DNA of 64,000 nt, taken from contig DKWX01000050.1 of the NCBI GenBank assembly GCA_002491945.1, positions 1-64,000 of the forward strand, read 5' to 3'. Shown here piece by piece: positions 45,379 through 54,457 of this stretch (its first letter is position 1; each line of letters starts with the position of its first letter). This DNA comes from Porphyromonadaceae bacterium UBA7141 (lineage in GTDB: Bacteria > Bacteroidota > Bacteroidia > Bacteroidales > Muribaculaceae). The translations under genes and the position numbers were made by a program. The notes beneath the pieces are model-generated. The model did no database searches. It had not been told where the DNA came from and saw only the letters and a program-made list of their open reading frames with translations.

Positions 45379-45414
45379 AAAGCCTCACCGCCCTTCGGAG
45401 CGGCGGGGCTTTAA
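45379..45414 (+). terminator. Rho-independent terminator after pyrF
   Basis: AAAGCC-tca-CCGCCC pairs with GAGCGG-cgg-GGCTTT around TTCG, then TTAAT. It splits the pyr cluster into pyrCKDF and pyrEB. Confidence 0.75.
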
Positions 45415-45429
45415 TCTGAAAAGTAATCT

Positions 45430-45613
45430 TAAGTAAGTGCCCAAATTTAATTCATACAATATGCGGGACTTTTCTTTTAGTCGATTCCGGCACGGAGTGA
45501 ATGAGAATATAAACGTATTCGACTCAACGACAATCCGGAGCGGCAAAAAAGAAGCCGCAGATTGTGGAAAAGATTCCCTTTCATTTGCTATCGGTTAAAT
45601 TTGAACACTTAAT
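45430..45613 (-). repeat. Full copy G of the TIR-bounded repeat, inverted, between pyrF and pyrE
   Basis: About 184 bp, in the opposite orientation to copies B and F. It begins TAAGTAAGTGCCCAAATTTA, passes through the TTTAGTCGATTCCGGCACGG and GGCAAAAAAGAAGCCGC blocks, and ends GGTTAAATTTGAACACTTAA. The right end contains TAAATTTG (45596-45603) pointing toward pyrE, whose start is about 95 bases away. It may have supplied pyrE-pyrB with a promoter. Confidence 0.8.
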
Positions 45614-45698
45614 TGCCCCGATATCTCTACCGTCCGGGGAGCATCGAGATGGCTCCGCCCGACATAAAGTATCCATAACCGACAATACAATACCCCAA

Positions 45699-46340
45699 AT
45701 GAACGATACAGCAAAAAAAGTAGCCGGCCAGTTGCTCGGCATAAAGGCAGTGTTCCTTCGTCCTGATGAACCCTTCACATGGGCCAGCGGCATCAAAAGC
45801 CCCATCTACTGCGACAACCGTCTTATCCTCACTTCTCCTGCGGCCCGCGACATTGTGGAGCAGGCCATAGCTGATTCAGTAAAGAAATTCTATCCGGAAG
45901 CCGAGGTGCTGATGGGCACAAGCACCGCCGGGATCGCCCACGCCGCCATCGCCGCGCATCTTCTCGGTATGCCGATGGGATACGTGCGTGGCAGCGCAAA
46001 GGACCACGGTCGCAACAACCGCATTGAGGGACGCCTCGAGAAAGGTCAGAAAGTCGTAGTGATCGAAGACCTTATCTCCACCGGAGGCAGCTGCATCGAT
46101 GTGGTCGAAGCCCTGCGCGAGGCCGGAGCCGAGGTGCTCGGAGTAGTCAGCATCTTCACCTACGGCATGAAGAAAGGTCTCGAACGCCTTGAAGCCGCAG
46201 GTGTGGAGAATCATTCCCTCTCCAACTTCGATACACTCGTCGAAGTGGCAGTGGAGCAGGGTTACATCCAGCCCTCCGATGAAGTCCGCCTGAAGAAATT
46301 CATGGCTAATCCTTCAGATGAGTCATGGATGCAGAAGTAA
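45699..46340 (+). CDS. pyrE: Orotate phosphoribosyltransferase
   Basis: A 213-residue enzyme that joins orotate and PRPP to give OMP. The PRPP-binding motif is VVVIEDLISTGGSC, and the flexible loop (RGSAKDHGRNNRIEG) carries the catalytic Lys. ATG 45699 gives the usual N-terminus. The frame is open further upstream, but that part lies inside the repeat. pyrB follows 39 bases downstream. Confidence 0.95.
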   Translation: MNDTAKKVAGQLLGIKAVFLRPDEPFTWASGIKSPIYCDNRLILTSPAARDIVEQAIADSVKKFYPEAEVLMGTSTAGIAHAAIAAHLLGMPMGYVRGSAKDHGRNNRIEGRLEKGQKVVVIEDLISTGGSCIDVVEALREAGAEVLGVVSIFTYGMKKGLERLEAAGVENHSLSNFDTLVEVAVEQGYIQPSDEVRLKKFMANPSDESWMQK

Positions 46341-46379
46341 TCTGTTGCAATCAACCCCCCAAGATACACACTGACTTTG

Positions 46380-47468
46380 ATGAAACATCTCATTGACCCC
46401 ACAGATCTCACACGTCAGGAGACCGAAGAGATTATAGACCTTGCCCTTGACATTATCGCCAATCGCGAGAAATATTCTGAATCCTGCAAAGGGAAAAAGC
46501 TCGCCACTCTCTTTTATGAGCCTTCTACCCGCACGCGCCTCAGCTTTACGTCAGCAATGATGGAACTCGGAGGCAATGTGCTCGGATTCTCCGATGCGCA
46601 GAATACCTCCGTCAGCAAAGGTGAGACATGTGCCGACACCACCAAGGTAATCAACTGCTTTGCCGACATCATAGCCATGCGCCATTTCGAAGAAGGCGCG
46701 GCTCTCGTGTCGGCTCTCAACAGTCGTATCCCGGTGATTAATGCCGGCGACGGCTCGCACGCCCATCCCACCCAGACGCTGACCGACCTGCTTACCATCA
46801 AGCGGGAAATCGGGCGCTTCGACAATCTGACCATCGGATTCTGCGGTGACCTGAAATTCGGTCGCACCGTGCATTCTCTCATCAAGGCCCTTTCCCGCTA
46901 CAGTGGTGTGAAGGTGGTGCTCATAGCTCCCGAACAGCTCCGTCTGCCCGACTATATGAAGAAGGAAGTATGTGAAGTCAATGGCATACCATACAAGGAG
47001 GTCAGCACGCTCGAAGAGGTGATGCCCGAACTTGATGTGCTCTATATGACCCGCGTGCAGAAGGAACGTTTCTTTGATGAAGACGAGTTCGACCGAGTGA
47101 AGGACTGCTTCATTCTCGATGCCGAGAAGCTCCGCGTCGCCAAACCGGAGATGCGCATTCTTCATCCGCTGCCGCGTGTGAATGAAATTTCAGTAGATGT
47201 CGATGCTGATCCGCGCGCTGCCTATTTCCGTCAGGTGGAAAACGGCAAATTCGTGCGAATGGCTCTGATACTCACACTGCTCCGCTGGGCCGGGCGTGAT
47301 GACAAACAGAATCAGCTCATACCCGCGGATGCTGTGCGCAATCAGCACGTATGCCGCAATCCACGCTGCATCTCCAATATGGAAGTCAATGTGGATTCAA
47401 TCTTCCGCCCTGCCGCCGACCATCCCGGAGAGTGGCGTTGCGTATACTGTGAATCGAAAAGTAAGTAA
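46380..47468 (+). CDS. pyrB: Aspartate carbamoyltransferase fused to a PyrI-type zinc domain
   Basis: A 362-residue enzyme for the second step of UMP synthesis. The catalytic part (about 1-305) has the carbamoyl-phosphate motif [12 protein letters not shown] and [16 protein letters not shown]. The last 55-60 residues carry Cys325, Cys330, Cys354 and Cys357 in C-x4-C-x23-C-x2-C. That spacing and the flanking CISNMEV ... CVYCE match the zinc domain of E. coli PyrI (CPNSNCISHAE ... CKYCE). The nucleotide-binding allosteric domain of PyrI is absent. Start ATG 46380 is preferred over the adjacent TTG. Confidence 0.92.
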   Translation: MKHLIDPTDLTRQETEEIIDLALDIIANREKYSESCKGKKLATLFYEPSTRTRLSFTSAMMELGGNVLGFSDAQNTSVSKGETCADTTKVINCFADIIAMRHFEEGAALVSALNSRIPVINAGDGSHAHPTQTLTDLLTIKREIGRFDNLTIGFCGDLKFGRTVHSLIKALSRYSGVKVVLIAPEQLRLPDYMKKEVCEVNGIPYKEVSTLEEVMPELDVLYMTRVQKERFFDEDEFDRVKDCFILDAEKLRVAKPEMRILHPLPRVNEISVDVDADPRAAYFRQVENGKFVRMALILTLLRWAGRDDKQNQLIPADAVRNQHVCRNPRCISNMEVNVDSIFRPAADHPGEWRCVYCESKSK

Positions 47469-47472
47469 TAGG

Positions 47473-48921
47473 GTGTATACAGTATTCCTTACCGGAGCAA
47501 CCGGTGTGATGGGTATGGCGGGGCTGCGCGAACTGGCGCAGCTCCGCCATACATCCCCTGCCGGGTCACCTCGTATAGTGGTGCTGGCCCGCGATAGAGC
47601 AGTCAACCGCCGCAAACTGGCTTCATTCATCGCCGATGGGGTGGAGGTGATATGGGGCGATCTGATGAATCCCGAAGATGTGGAGCGCGGAGTGGCTGAC
47701 GCCGATGTGGTGCTACATGTCGGCGGGATGGTAAGCCCTCAGGCCGACTGGCAGCCGGAGCTTACCTATCGGGTCAATGTCACTGCCATGCGCCATGTCA
47801 TCGACGCCGCACTGCGCCGACAGTCGAAAGGTAAGGAGGTGAAAGTGGTGTATATAGGATCTGTGTCGCAGTATGGCAACCGCCCCGAAGGTGTACATTG
47901 GGGACGTACGGGTGATCCTGTATCGGTGGCCACTTACGACAGATACGCTCTCTCCAAATGCGAAGCCGAGCGTATGCTCGCCGAGTCCGGGCTGCGCCGT
48001 TGGGTATCGCTCCGCCAGACGGGTATCATGTATCCCCGCATATTGATGAACGGCAGTGATCCGATTGCCTTCCATGTCCCCCTGCGCGGCTGTCTTGAAT
48101 GGGTTAGCGACACCGACAGCGGGCGTTTGCTCCGTGCCGTGGCCTCGCCGGAAGTGCCTGATTCATTCTGGTGCCGTTTCTATAATATAGGTGGAGGAGA
48201 GAGCTACCGGATGTCGAACTATGGTTTCGTGCAGCTCACACTCCGTGCTGTCGGGTGTCCTCCGGCAGAGAAGGTGTTTGGACGCAACTGGTTTGCTACT
48301 CGCAACTTCCACGGCATGTGGTATCTTGATTCTGACCTGCTGGAGTTCATACTCCATTTCCGCAGCGGCGAGACGATGCCCGACTTCGTGGCCGGAATCA
48401 TCAGGCAGTTGCCGTGGTATTTCCGCCTCGCTCCGCTTGCACCGGCATGGGCGATACGCGCAGCCATGAAGCGTGTGGCCATGAAGCGTGTGCTCGGTCC
48501 ACTCCGCTGGGTGTCGGATGCCGATTCCGACCGCCTCTTCGCCGCCTTTGGCGGCATGGATGCGTGGAAGGCAATTCCGGGCTGGCGGAAAGGGGAGGAC
48601 TGGTCGCTTCCGACAGAAGGGCGGCCTCTCGACCACGGCTATGATGAAACACGTCCGCTCGCTGCCCTTACTACCGCAGATCTTGACAGGGCTGCCCGTT
48701 TCCGAGGGGGGCGATGTCTGGCCACTGCCACAGGGTGCGTCGACCCTGATACAGCTGTGGAATGGGAATGTGCAGAGGGTCACCGGTTCATGATGCGCCC
48801 GCGCACCGTGCTGCTCGGCGGTCATTGGTGTCCGGAATGTCTGGCCATCATGTCGTCCGACCCCCACGCCCTCTACCGTCAGGCAACTGTCAACCCTTTC
48901 CTCTCACAGATAGTAAAATAA
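47473..48921 (+). CDS. NAD-dependent epimerase/dehydratase with C-terminal zinc-finger-like extension
   Basis: A 482-residue extended SDR. The N-terminal Rossmann motif is LTGATGVMG, with an NAD(P)-binding pattern through residue about 70. The catalytic Tyr-Lys pair is in YDRYALSKCE. The usual fold ends near residue 380, but the protein continues. After a helical linker comes RGGRCLATATG ... WECAEGHRF ... HWCPECL, with Cys433, His437, Cys453 and Cys456, resembling the treble-clef zinc domain of the DUF4379/zinc-ribbon type. The start is GTG 47473, four bases after pyrB, so the gene is almost certainly read with pyrB. Its substrate is unknown. Confidence 0.75.
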   Translation: MYTVFLTGATGVMGMAGLRELAQLRHTSPAGSPRIVVLARDRAVNRRKLASFIADGVEVIWGDLMNPEDVERGVADADVVLHVGGMVSPQADWQPELTYRVNVTAMRHVIDAALRRQSKGKEVKVVYIGSVSQYGNRPEGVHWGRTGDPVSVATYDRYALSKCEAERMLAESGLRRWVSLRQTGIMYPRILMNGSDPIAFHVPLRGCLEWVSDTDSGRLLRAVASPEVPDSFWCRFYNIGGGESYRMSNYGFVQLTLRAVGCPPAEKVFGRNWFATRNFHGMWYLDSDLLEFILHFRSGETMPDFVAGIIRQLPWYFRLAPLAPAWAIRAAMKRVAMKRVLGPLRWVSDADSDRLFAAFGGMDAWKAIPGWRKGEDWSLPTEGRPLDHGYDETRPLAALTTADLDRAARFRGGRCLATATGCVDPDTAVEWECAEGHRFMMRPRTVLLGGHWCPECLAIMSSDPHALYRQATVNPFLSQIVK

Positions 48922-48969
48922 ATTCGCTTCTCTCTCTCATTCTTCTCTCCTTAGGCGTAAATATATGAC

Positions 48970-48999
48970 GGCATCAGCGCGTTAAGACGCGCTGATGCC
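48970..48999 (+). other. Perfect 12-bp hairpin upstream of luxS
   Basis: GGCATCAGCGCG pairs without mismatch with CGCGCTGATGCC around TTAAGA, 35 bases before the luxS start. No T-run follows. It may end the pyrB-SDR message or stabilise luxS mRNA. Confidence 0.65.
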
Positions 49000-49034
49000 C
49001 ATAAACCCTGTTTCCCCGCTCACAGTCACAAAAC

Positions 49035-49517
49035 ATGGAAAAAATACCAAGTTTCACAATCGACCATAACCGCCTTCAGCGCGGTATCTTCCTCTCCCGT
49101 CAGGATCGCACTTCTTCGGGCGACACTGTCAGCACATTCGATATCCGGATGACACTTCCCAACAGAGAGCCTGCTCTCTCCCCGCAGGCTCTCCATGCCA
49201 TGGAGCATCTTGCCGCCACCTATCTCCGCAATGACCGGGAATGGAAGGACCGTATCATCTACTGGGGGCCGATGGGCTGCTGTACGGGCAATTATCTTCT
49301 GCTTTCCGGCGACTTCTGCAGCGAGGAGGTGCTTCCGCTGATGCGTCGCACTATGCAGTTCGTGGCCGAATTCGAGGGGAAAATTCCCGGTGCGACTCCG
49401 CGCGACTGCGGCAACTATAGTTACATGGATCTGCCTGCGGCACGCGCGGCAGCACGCCGCTATCTCACTGAGGTGCTTGACGCCCCGACACCGGACAATC
49501 TTGTCTATCCCCACTAA
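49035..49517 (+). CDS. luxS: S-ribosylhomocysteine lyase
   Basis: A 160-residue metalloenzyme that splits S-ribosylhomocysteine to homocysteine and the autoinducer-2 precursor DPD, closing the activated methyl cycle. The metal ligands are His54 and His58 in HAMEH, and Cys125 in RDCGNY. The catalytic Cys is Cys82 in GPMGCCTG. The residue after it is Cys where many family members have Arg. It is monocistronic. Confidence 0.95.
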   Translation: MEKIPSFTIDHNRLQRGIFLSRQDRTSSGDTVSTFDIRMTLPNREPALSPQALHAMEHLAATYLRNDREWKDRIIYWGPMGCCTGNYLLLSGDFCSEEVLPLMRRTMQFVAEFEGKIPGATPRDCGNYSYMDLPAARAAARRYLTEVLDAPTPDNLVYPH

Positions 49518-49669
49518 CTAAGACCTTCCCCGGCGATTCGCGCCAAGTCAAGTCAGCCGCAACTTTCGAGAATGGCTGCCTTCCAATCATGTTATTAAAC
49601 ATGCGAGGCGAACTCAACTATACTATCGGTGAAAGTGTTGAAATGACGTAACTAAACTTTCTCGATACT

Positions 49670-50971
49670 ATGAAGAATACAACTCTTTGGGTTGCCCTGT
49701 TGATGATGGCCGGCTCTATGGGCATGACCGCAATGGCGCAGCAGCAACGTTCTCAGGAATTCAAGGATAAATACAAACTTAAAGAAGCTGTGGTGCTGAG
49801 CCGGCATAACATACGTTCTCCTCTGTCAGATTCCAAAAGTACACTCGGGCGTATGACTCCGCATGAATGGCACAAATGGAGTGCGGGCAAGAGTGAACTC
49901 ACATCGCGCGGTGGTGCGCTGGAGACGATGATGGGGCAGTATTTCCGCAAATGGGCCGTAGATGCCGGGCTATTCCCCGAAAACTATGTGCCTACGGCCG
50001 ACGACCTCAACGTAATCGCCAATTCGATGCAGCGTTGCATTGCTACGGCCCGCTACTTCACTTCCGGTTTCATGCCTGTCGGCAATGTGATGGTCGACCA
50101 TCGTTTCACGCCTTCAAAGATGGACCCTCTCTTCAATCCACAGATAACGAAGGACTCTCCCGAATTCCAGAACGAAGCCAAAAAACAGATTGCCGCCATG
50201 GGTGGCAAGAACGGCATGGCCGGCATAAATGAGAAAATCAAGCCCGACTATACGCTGATGATGGAAGTGCTCGATGTGCAGAATTCACCGATGGCAAAGG
50301 AGAACGATCCGAAATTGGCGGGACTGACCAACTACGACACGGAAGTGGTGCTCGAAAAGTGGAAGGAACCTTATATGAAGGAGGGCTCTGCGCTCAAGGA
50401 ACTCAACTCGGCCAGCGATGCTTTTATCTTGCAATATTATGAAGAACCCGATACGGTGGCTGCCGGATTCGGACATGCGCTGACCCGCGACCAATGGGCA
50501 CAGCTGGCGCACGTAAAGGATACGTATCAGGACGCACTGTTTGCGGCTCCCATAGTGGCCACGAATGTATCGCATCCTCTGGTGCAGTATATCTACGATG
50601 AGCTGCGTTCGCCTGATCGGCGCTTTACATTCCTTGTGGGGCATGACAGCAACATCACCAGTGTCACCACTGCACTCGGAGTTGAAGAATACGAAGTGCC
50701 GGAGGCTATCGAAAAGAAGACGCCAATCGGTTGCAAGGTAGTAATCGAAAAGTTTGAAGGAGCCGACGGCAATGAATACGCTGATGTGAATCTGGTGTAT
50801 CAGTCTGTAGATCAGCTTCGCGACATGCAGCTGCTCGACCTTGACAATCCACCTATGATTTACCCCCTGAGTCTCAAGGGACTGCAGAAGAATGCCGATG
50901 GCCTATACCTTCTCTCAGATCTCGAACAGCGCTTCGAGGACACCCTCGCGGCCTACGAGGCCATCCCCTGA
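49670..50971 (+). CDS. Exported histidine-type phosphatase (histidine acid phosphatase family)
   Basis: A 433-residue periplasmic or secreted phosphatase with signal peptide MKNTTLWVALLMMAGSMGM. The N-terminal active-site motif reads RHNIRSP (residues 45-51), where the family consensus is RHGxRxP, so the Gly is Asn. The C-terminal proton-donor motif is HD (VGHDSNI). Relatives include phytases and multiple inositol-polyphosphate phosphatases, so a phytate- or sugar-phosphate-cleaving role is plausible. It converges with the B12-regulated gene, the two sharing one terminator. Confidence 0.85.
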   Translation: MKNTTLWVALLMMAGSMGMTAMAQQQRSQEFKDKYKLKEAVVLSRHNIRSPLSDSKSTLGRMTPHEWHKWSAGKSELTSRGGALETMMGQYFRKWAVDAGLFPENYVPTADDLNVIANSMQRCIATARYFTSGFMPVGNVMVDHRFTPSKMDPLFNPQITKDSPEFQNEAKKQIAAMGGKNGMAGINEKIKPDYTLMMEVLDVQNSPMAKENDPKLAGLTNYDTEVVLEKWKEPYMKEGSALKELNSASDAFILQYYEEPDTVAAGFGHALTRDQWAQLAHVKDTYQDALFAAPIVATNVSHPLVQYIYDELRSPDRRFTFLVGHDSNITSVTTALGVEEYEVPEAIEKKTPIGCKVVIEKFEGADGNEYADVNLVYQSVDQLRDMQLLDLDNPPMIYPLSLKGLQKNADGLYLLSDLEQRFEDTLAAYEAIP

Positions 50972-51043
50972 CCATCCTTGGCCGGGGCTCAGTTTAAGCG
51001 TATAGAGTCAGGTATTTCTGCGGCTACGCCCGAAAAAAGCACG

Positions 51044-51094
51044 TCCGAAAAAAACCGACTTGATATTTGATTATCAAGTCGGTTTTTTTTCGGA
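51044..51094. terminator. Bidirectional terminator between the phosphatase and the B12-regulated gene
   Basis: A near-perfect 22-base palindrome: TCCGAAAAAAACCGACTTGA plus TA pairs with its inverse around TTTGAT. A-runs and T-runs give a U-tract in both directions. It ends both converging transcripts. Confidence 0.9.
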
Positions 51095-51103
51095 CTGATA
51101 TGC

Positions 51104-54100
51104 TTAGCGTACTGTAATCTTGCGGCCACCTATGATGTAGATGCCTGCAGGAAGGGTATTTATGTCGGCATGTGTGGCGCCTGTCAGGATGCGGATACCC
51201 TGGAGGTTGTAGACGTCAAAACGTGATGCATCGGCCTGAAGAATCGCCGTGCCTGTCGAGATGCCCGATAGAATCACAGCTGTGGATTTCCCTTGGAAAT
51301 CAGCCGTCAGTTCAAGCTCATATTCACCTCCGTCAGATGCGTTTACCTCGAATACTCCCGCAGCATCGGCAGGAGTCACTTCGGCCGAGCCGATCAGCGT
51401 ACGGGCCGTGTAGCGGATCAGATTCGGATTGCCCGTAGAAAGGGTAGTGGCAGAGGCCACATCCAGTGTAAACGAAGCCTCATCCGTCGGCAAAGTCAGA
51501 CGCAGCGCGTCAATCTCAGGTGCGGCGAAATCCGGATAGAGGACCATTGCCGGGAACCAATACCCATTCTCCATGATGTGTCGGCGGATAATCTCGCCTG
51601 TTGACGGCTCAGCCTCAAAGATACAGTTGCGGCTGAAATGCACACCGTATCCGGCTTCCACTGCTGTAAGCATGATATTGCCGCTGGCGGGATCCACACT
51701 CACACCCTCGCCGTAAAGCACCCAGTTGGCACTTTCACCATCGGCAGTGCCTGGAAGTGTGATGAATGTCTCTGTGAAGGTGTCATTGTCGAAGTCATAC
51801 TTGGCCACGGTGCGCGGACCTTGCGGTTCATCTTCCATAGCTTTCTGAGTCACATAATAAACGGCATTGCACGTCTTGTCGGCTGCAATCGGGGCCTTCT
51901 TCCATGTATTCCATACGTTGGCAATCTTCACCTTATCGCCATCGATGTCAATCAGTTTCTCAATCGAAAGGGTGGAGGGGGAAATCTTCACAAACTCATT
52001 AGCCTCGTTGCGTGTGGCTGCATACAGGCTACCGTCGGGGGTGACGGCAAGCGCCTCGGTCAGTTCGGCAGGTATATTCACCACATCATCCGTGACGGGG
52101 TCGATGGCATCCACACCCGATGACTGGCGCACAGCAAACACCCGATCGCCGTAGCGCAGCATTTCGCCGTTGCTGTCAAACGAAGTATACTGGTCGGTCC
52201 CCTCCACTACCGAGAGGATCTCGAGTCGGTCGAGGTCGATGGCATAGATGTGGTCGCGTGTGCTGAGATACCCCTTGTGGCGGTCCCATGCGCAGAAGGC
52301 ACGGGGTTGGGTTCTGTCGTCGGGAAGCTGATGTATCCCGCCGACATAATGCAGAGATGCAGCATCAAGCACTGTCAGTATGCCGCCATCGCCAGGTGCA
52401 TCACCTTCGGGCTGCTTGCTGACGATGTATATTTGGTCGGCAAAGCATTCGCCATACTGTGATGTTATGCCGAGGTGATTGTCGGGATTGTTGCGCAGGT
52501 AGGCATCGTAGATCCAGTAGCCTTCGGAGGCGAGGAAATTAAGCGAACCCGTATCGTGGCCGAACCAACCCTCGTTGAGAATCAGTATACCTTTTGTGTA
52601 GTCGGTATCGGCCGAGGATTTGATTCGCAGCGCTGAGCTGATTGCCGGCACGCAATCCATAAGACCGTCGCGGTCGATGGTGCCGACATATCCTGCAGGT
52701 ATGGTGAAGACATACTCTCCATCGGGGATTGTGCGGCCATCGCGGTTGACGAATATCACGTAATTGCCGCTGAGGCGTACTTCCAGCGGATATGCGTCGC
52801 CTGATGCGGATGTCAGCATGGGTGAGCCTGCAGTCGTGTCAAGACTGACTCCTTTCAGATTATCACCGGCAAACTCCAGAGTGATATCCTTGAAGAATTC
52901 CACCGTCGAGCCATCGGCCGGGGTGATGGCATATGCGAATGTCTCAGCCTCGCGCACCACGAGGGTGTGGCTGATGGGTGCGGGATTGAAGATTCGTTCA
53001 CCCTTGCCGTTAAGTCCATATAGGTAGTGGGCCGGCACGGTCAGAGTCCACACGCCGGGAGTGGCTACGGCATCCGTATCAGCCGGGATAAACGAAACCG
53101 AGCCGTCGGCATTATCAATAATGGGAGTCGCCACATAATCGGTAGTGCCGTTGCTGAAGCATGGGAGTCCGGCTGCATCATCATTCACTTGTATGGCGTT
53201 GATGCTGTGGCCGGGGCGGAGCGTCACCGGGATGAATCCGGCCGCTACGGCTCCGTCTGCGGGGTCGAAAGTGCAGGTGAAGTTGATGAGCGGGTCGACG
53301 GTATATGATAGCTTGAACGCGGGGTTGACGATGTCGGTGCCGGAGGCTGTCAGTACTCCCTCCGGGAATGTGACGGTGTAGGCGCCGGCGGTGGTGAAGG
53401 TGCATGCCTGGTTGACTGTCGTAGCCCCTTCGGGAGCGAAGGAGAATGTGAGCGTGTCATACCCTTGGCCTCCTATGGCGGCGTTGAAACCGTAATACGT
53501 ATCCCCCTCTGGAGTAAGCACGGTGACGCTCCCTATGTCGCCGACAGGATAGCTGAGTCCGTCGGGGAGGGCAGGGAATCGCAGAGAGATCTCGGTCAGT
53601 TCGCCGATGGTCGTTCCCCCGGCGGGAGAGGCCTCGATGCCGCTGAATTCGAGCGGAGCGGCCGGTTGGATTATGTATTCGCAGGAGATGTGGCTGTTGC
53701 CGATTGAGGTGTAGTCCTTGACAAACATATCGTCAGGGATGTCAAGTATATATGTGCCCGGAGCGGTGACGGTCACTTTTTCAGAGGAACCCGGTGCCAC
53801 AAACGCCAGTCCGACTGTCGAGTCCATGTCAAACGATTGCTTGACTGCGGTGTAGCTGATTTCGGGATTATCCTTGTCGATAAGTGTGATGGCGCTGAAT
53901 GAGCCTGAGCCGAACAGGTCGTTCTTAAACCAGTCCAGGCCTCCTGATTCCGGGAACGAGATTGTGACTGTGCTGATTTCCTCCACTTGACCGGGGGAAG
54001 GCGTAAGCGTATATTCAGTCATCGGGGTTTTGACGGATGAGCTGACGGTGAAATCCTGATTGATTTCGGCATTCGGTATGCCTGAGCTAATTGCCGTTAT

Positions 54101-54457
54101 TGCTCCGGCCGGGATGTGGAGGGTGTAGATGCCATCGGTGGTGACCGTGGCCGGAGTGGAATCCCCCTTATATCCGAATTCGAGGGTGAGGCGTGCGTAG
54201 TCGGTAATGGGGTCGGGCAGCGCATAGAGCGTATCGGTGCTGCCACGGCGTGTGAGGGTGATGCCCGACACATCCACGTGGCCAGAGATGCCCCAGTTGG
54301 CTTCCATGAATTGCATGGTGATTTTTGTCAGAGTCTGCTGCGTTTCATCCGGATCGGGAGTCCATCGGATGTCTGACAGTGCGTCGGCGGCGTATGCCAT
54401 CCCCGGAAGGAGGGCTGCCAAGGCAAGCGTGGCTGCGGCGGTTGTAGCTGTTCTCAT
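51104..54457 (-). CDS. Secreted multi-Ig protein with DUF5074/BtuG-like propeller, under a cobalamin riboswitch
   Basis: A 1117-residue exported protein. A signal peptide (1-23, ending AYA) is followed by five Ig-like repeats of about 115 residues (24-140, 146-265, 268-388, 390-502, 505-613). Each closes with a Y-x-L/V-x-[IVF]P motif such as YTLHIPAG, YILDIPDD or YTVTFPEG. Residues 619-978 form a DUF5074/YncE-like propeller beginning ILNEGWFGHDTGSLNF, the class that includes the cobalamin-binding BtuG. A short beta region leads to a C-terminal sorting-domain-like end (VYNLQGIRI ... LPAGIYIIGG). The riboswitch upstream implies a role in B12 or corrinoid capture. That role is inference. It has no neighbouring btuB and no lipobox. 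Confidence 0.82.
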   Translation of the reverse strand: MRTATTAAATLALAALLPGMAYAADALSDIRWTPDPDETQQTLTKITMQFMEANWGISGHVDVSGITLTRRGSTDTLYALPDPITDYARLTLEFGYKGDSTPATVTTDGIYTLHIPAGAITAISSGIPNAEINQDFTVSSSVKTPMTEYTLTPSPGQVEEISTVTISFPESGGLDWFKNDLFGSGSFSAITLIDKDNPEISYTAVKQSFDMDSTVGLAFVAPGSSEKVTVTAPGTYILDIPDDMFVKDYTSIGNSHISCEYIIQPAAPLEFSGIEASPAGGTTIGELTEISLRFPALPDGLSYPVGDIGSVTVLTPEGDTYYGFNAAIGGQGYDTLTFSFAPEGATTVNQACTFTTAGAYTVTFPEGVLTASGTDIVNPAFKLSYTVDPLINFTCTFDPADGAVAAGFIPVTLRPGHSINAIQVNDDAAGLPCFSNGTTDYVATPIIDNADGSVSFIPADTDAVATPGVWTLTVPAHYLYGLNGKGERIFNPAPISHTLVVREAETFAYAITPADGSTVEFFKDITLEFAGDNLKGVSLDTTAGSPMLTSASGDAYPLEVRLSGNYVIFVNRDGRTIPDGEYVFTIPAGYVGTIDRDGLMDCVPAISSALRIKSSADTDYTKGILILNEGWFGHDTGSLNFLASEGYWIYDAYLRNNPDNHLGITSQYGECFADQIYIVSKQPEGDAPGDGGILTVLDAASLHYVGGIHQLPDDRTQPRAFCAWDRHKGYLSTRDHIYAIDLDRLEILSVVEGTDQYTSFDSNGEMLRYGDRVFAVRQSSGVDAIDPVTDDVVNIPAELTEALAVTPDGSLYAATRNEANEFVKISPSTLSIEKLIDIDGDKVKIANVWNTWKKAPIAADKTCNAVYYVTQKAMEDEPQGPRTVAKYDFDNDTFTETFITLPGTADGESANWVLYGEGVSVDPASGNIMLTAVEAGYGVHFSRNCIFEAEPSTGEIIRRHIMENGYWFPAMVLYPDFAAPEIDALRLTLPTDEASFTLDVASATTLSTGNPNLIRYTARTLIGSAEVTPADAAGVFEVNASDGGEYELELTADFQGKSTAVILSGISTGTAILQADASRFDVYNLQGIRILTGATHADINTLPAGIYIIGGRKITVR

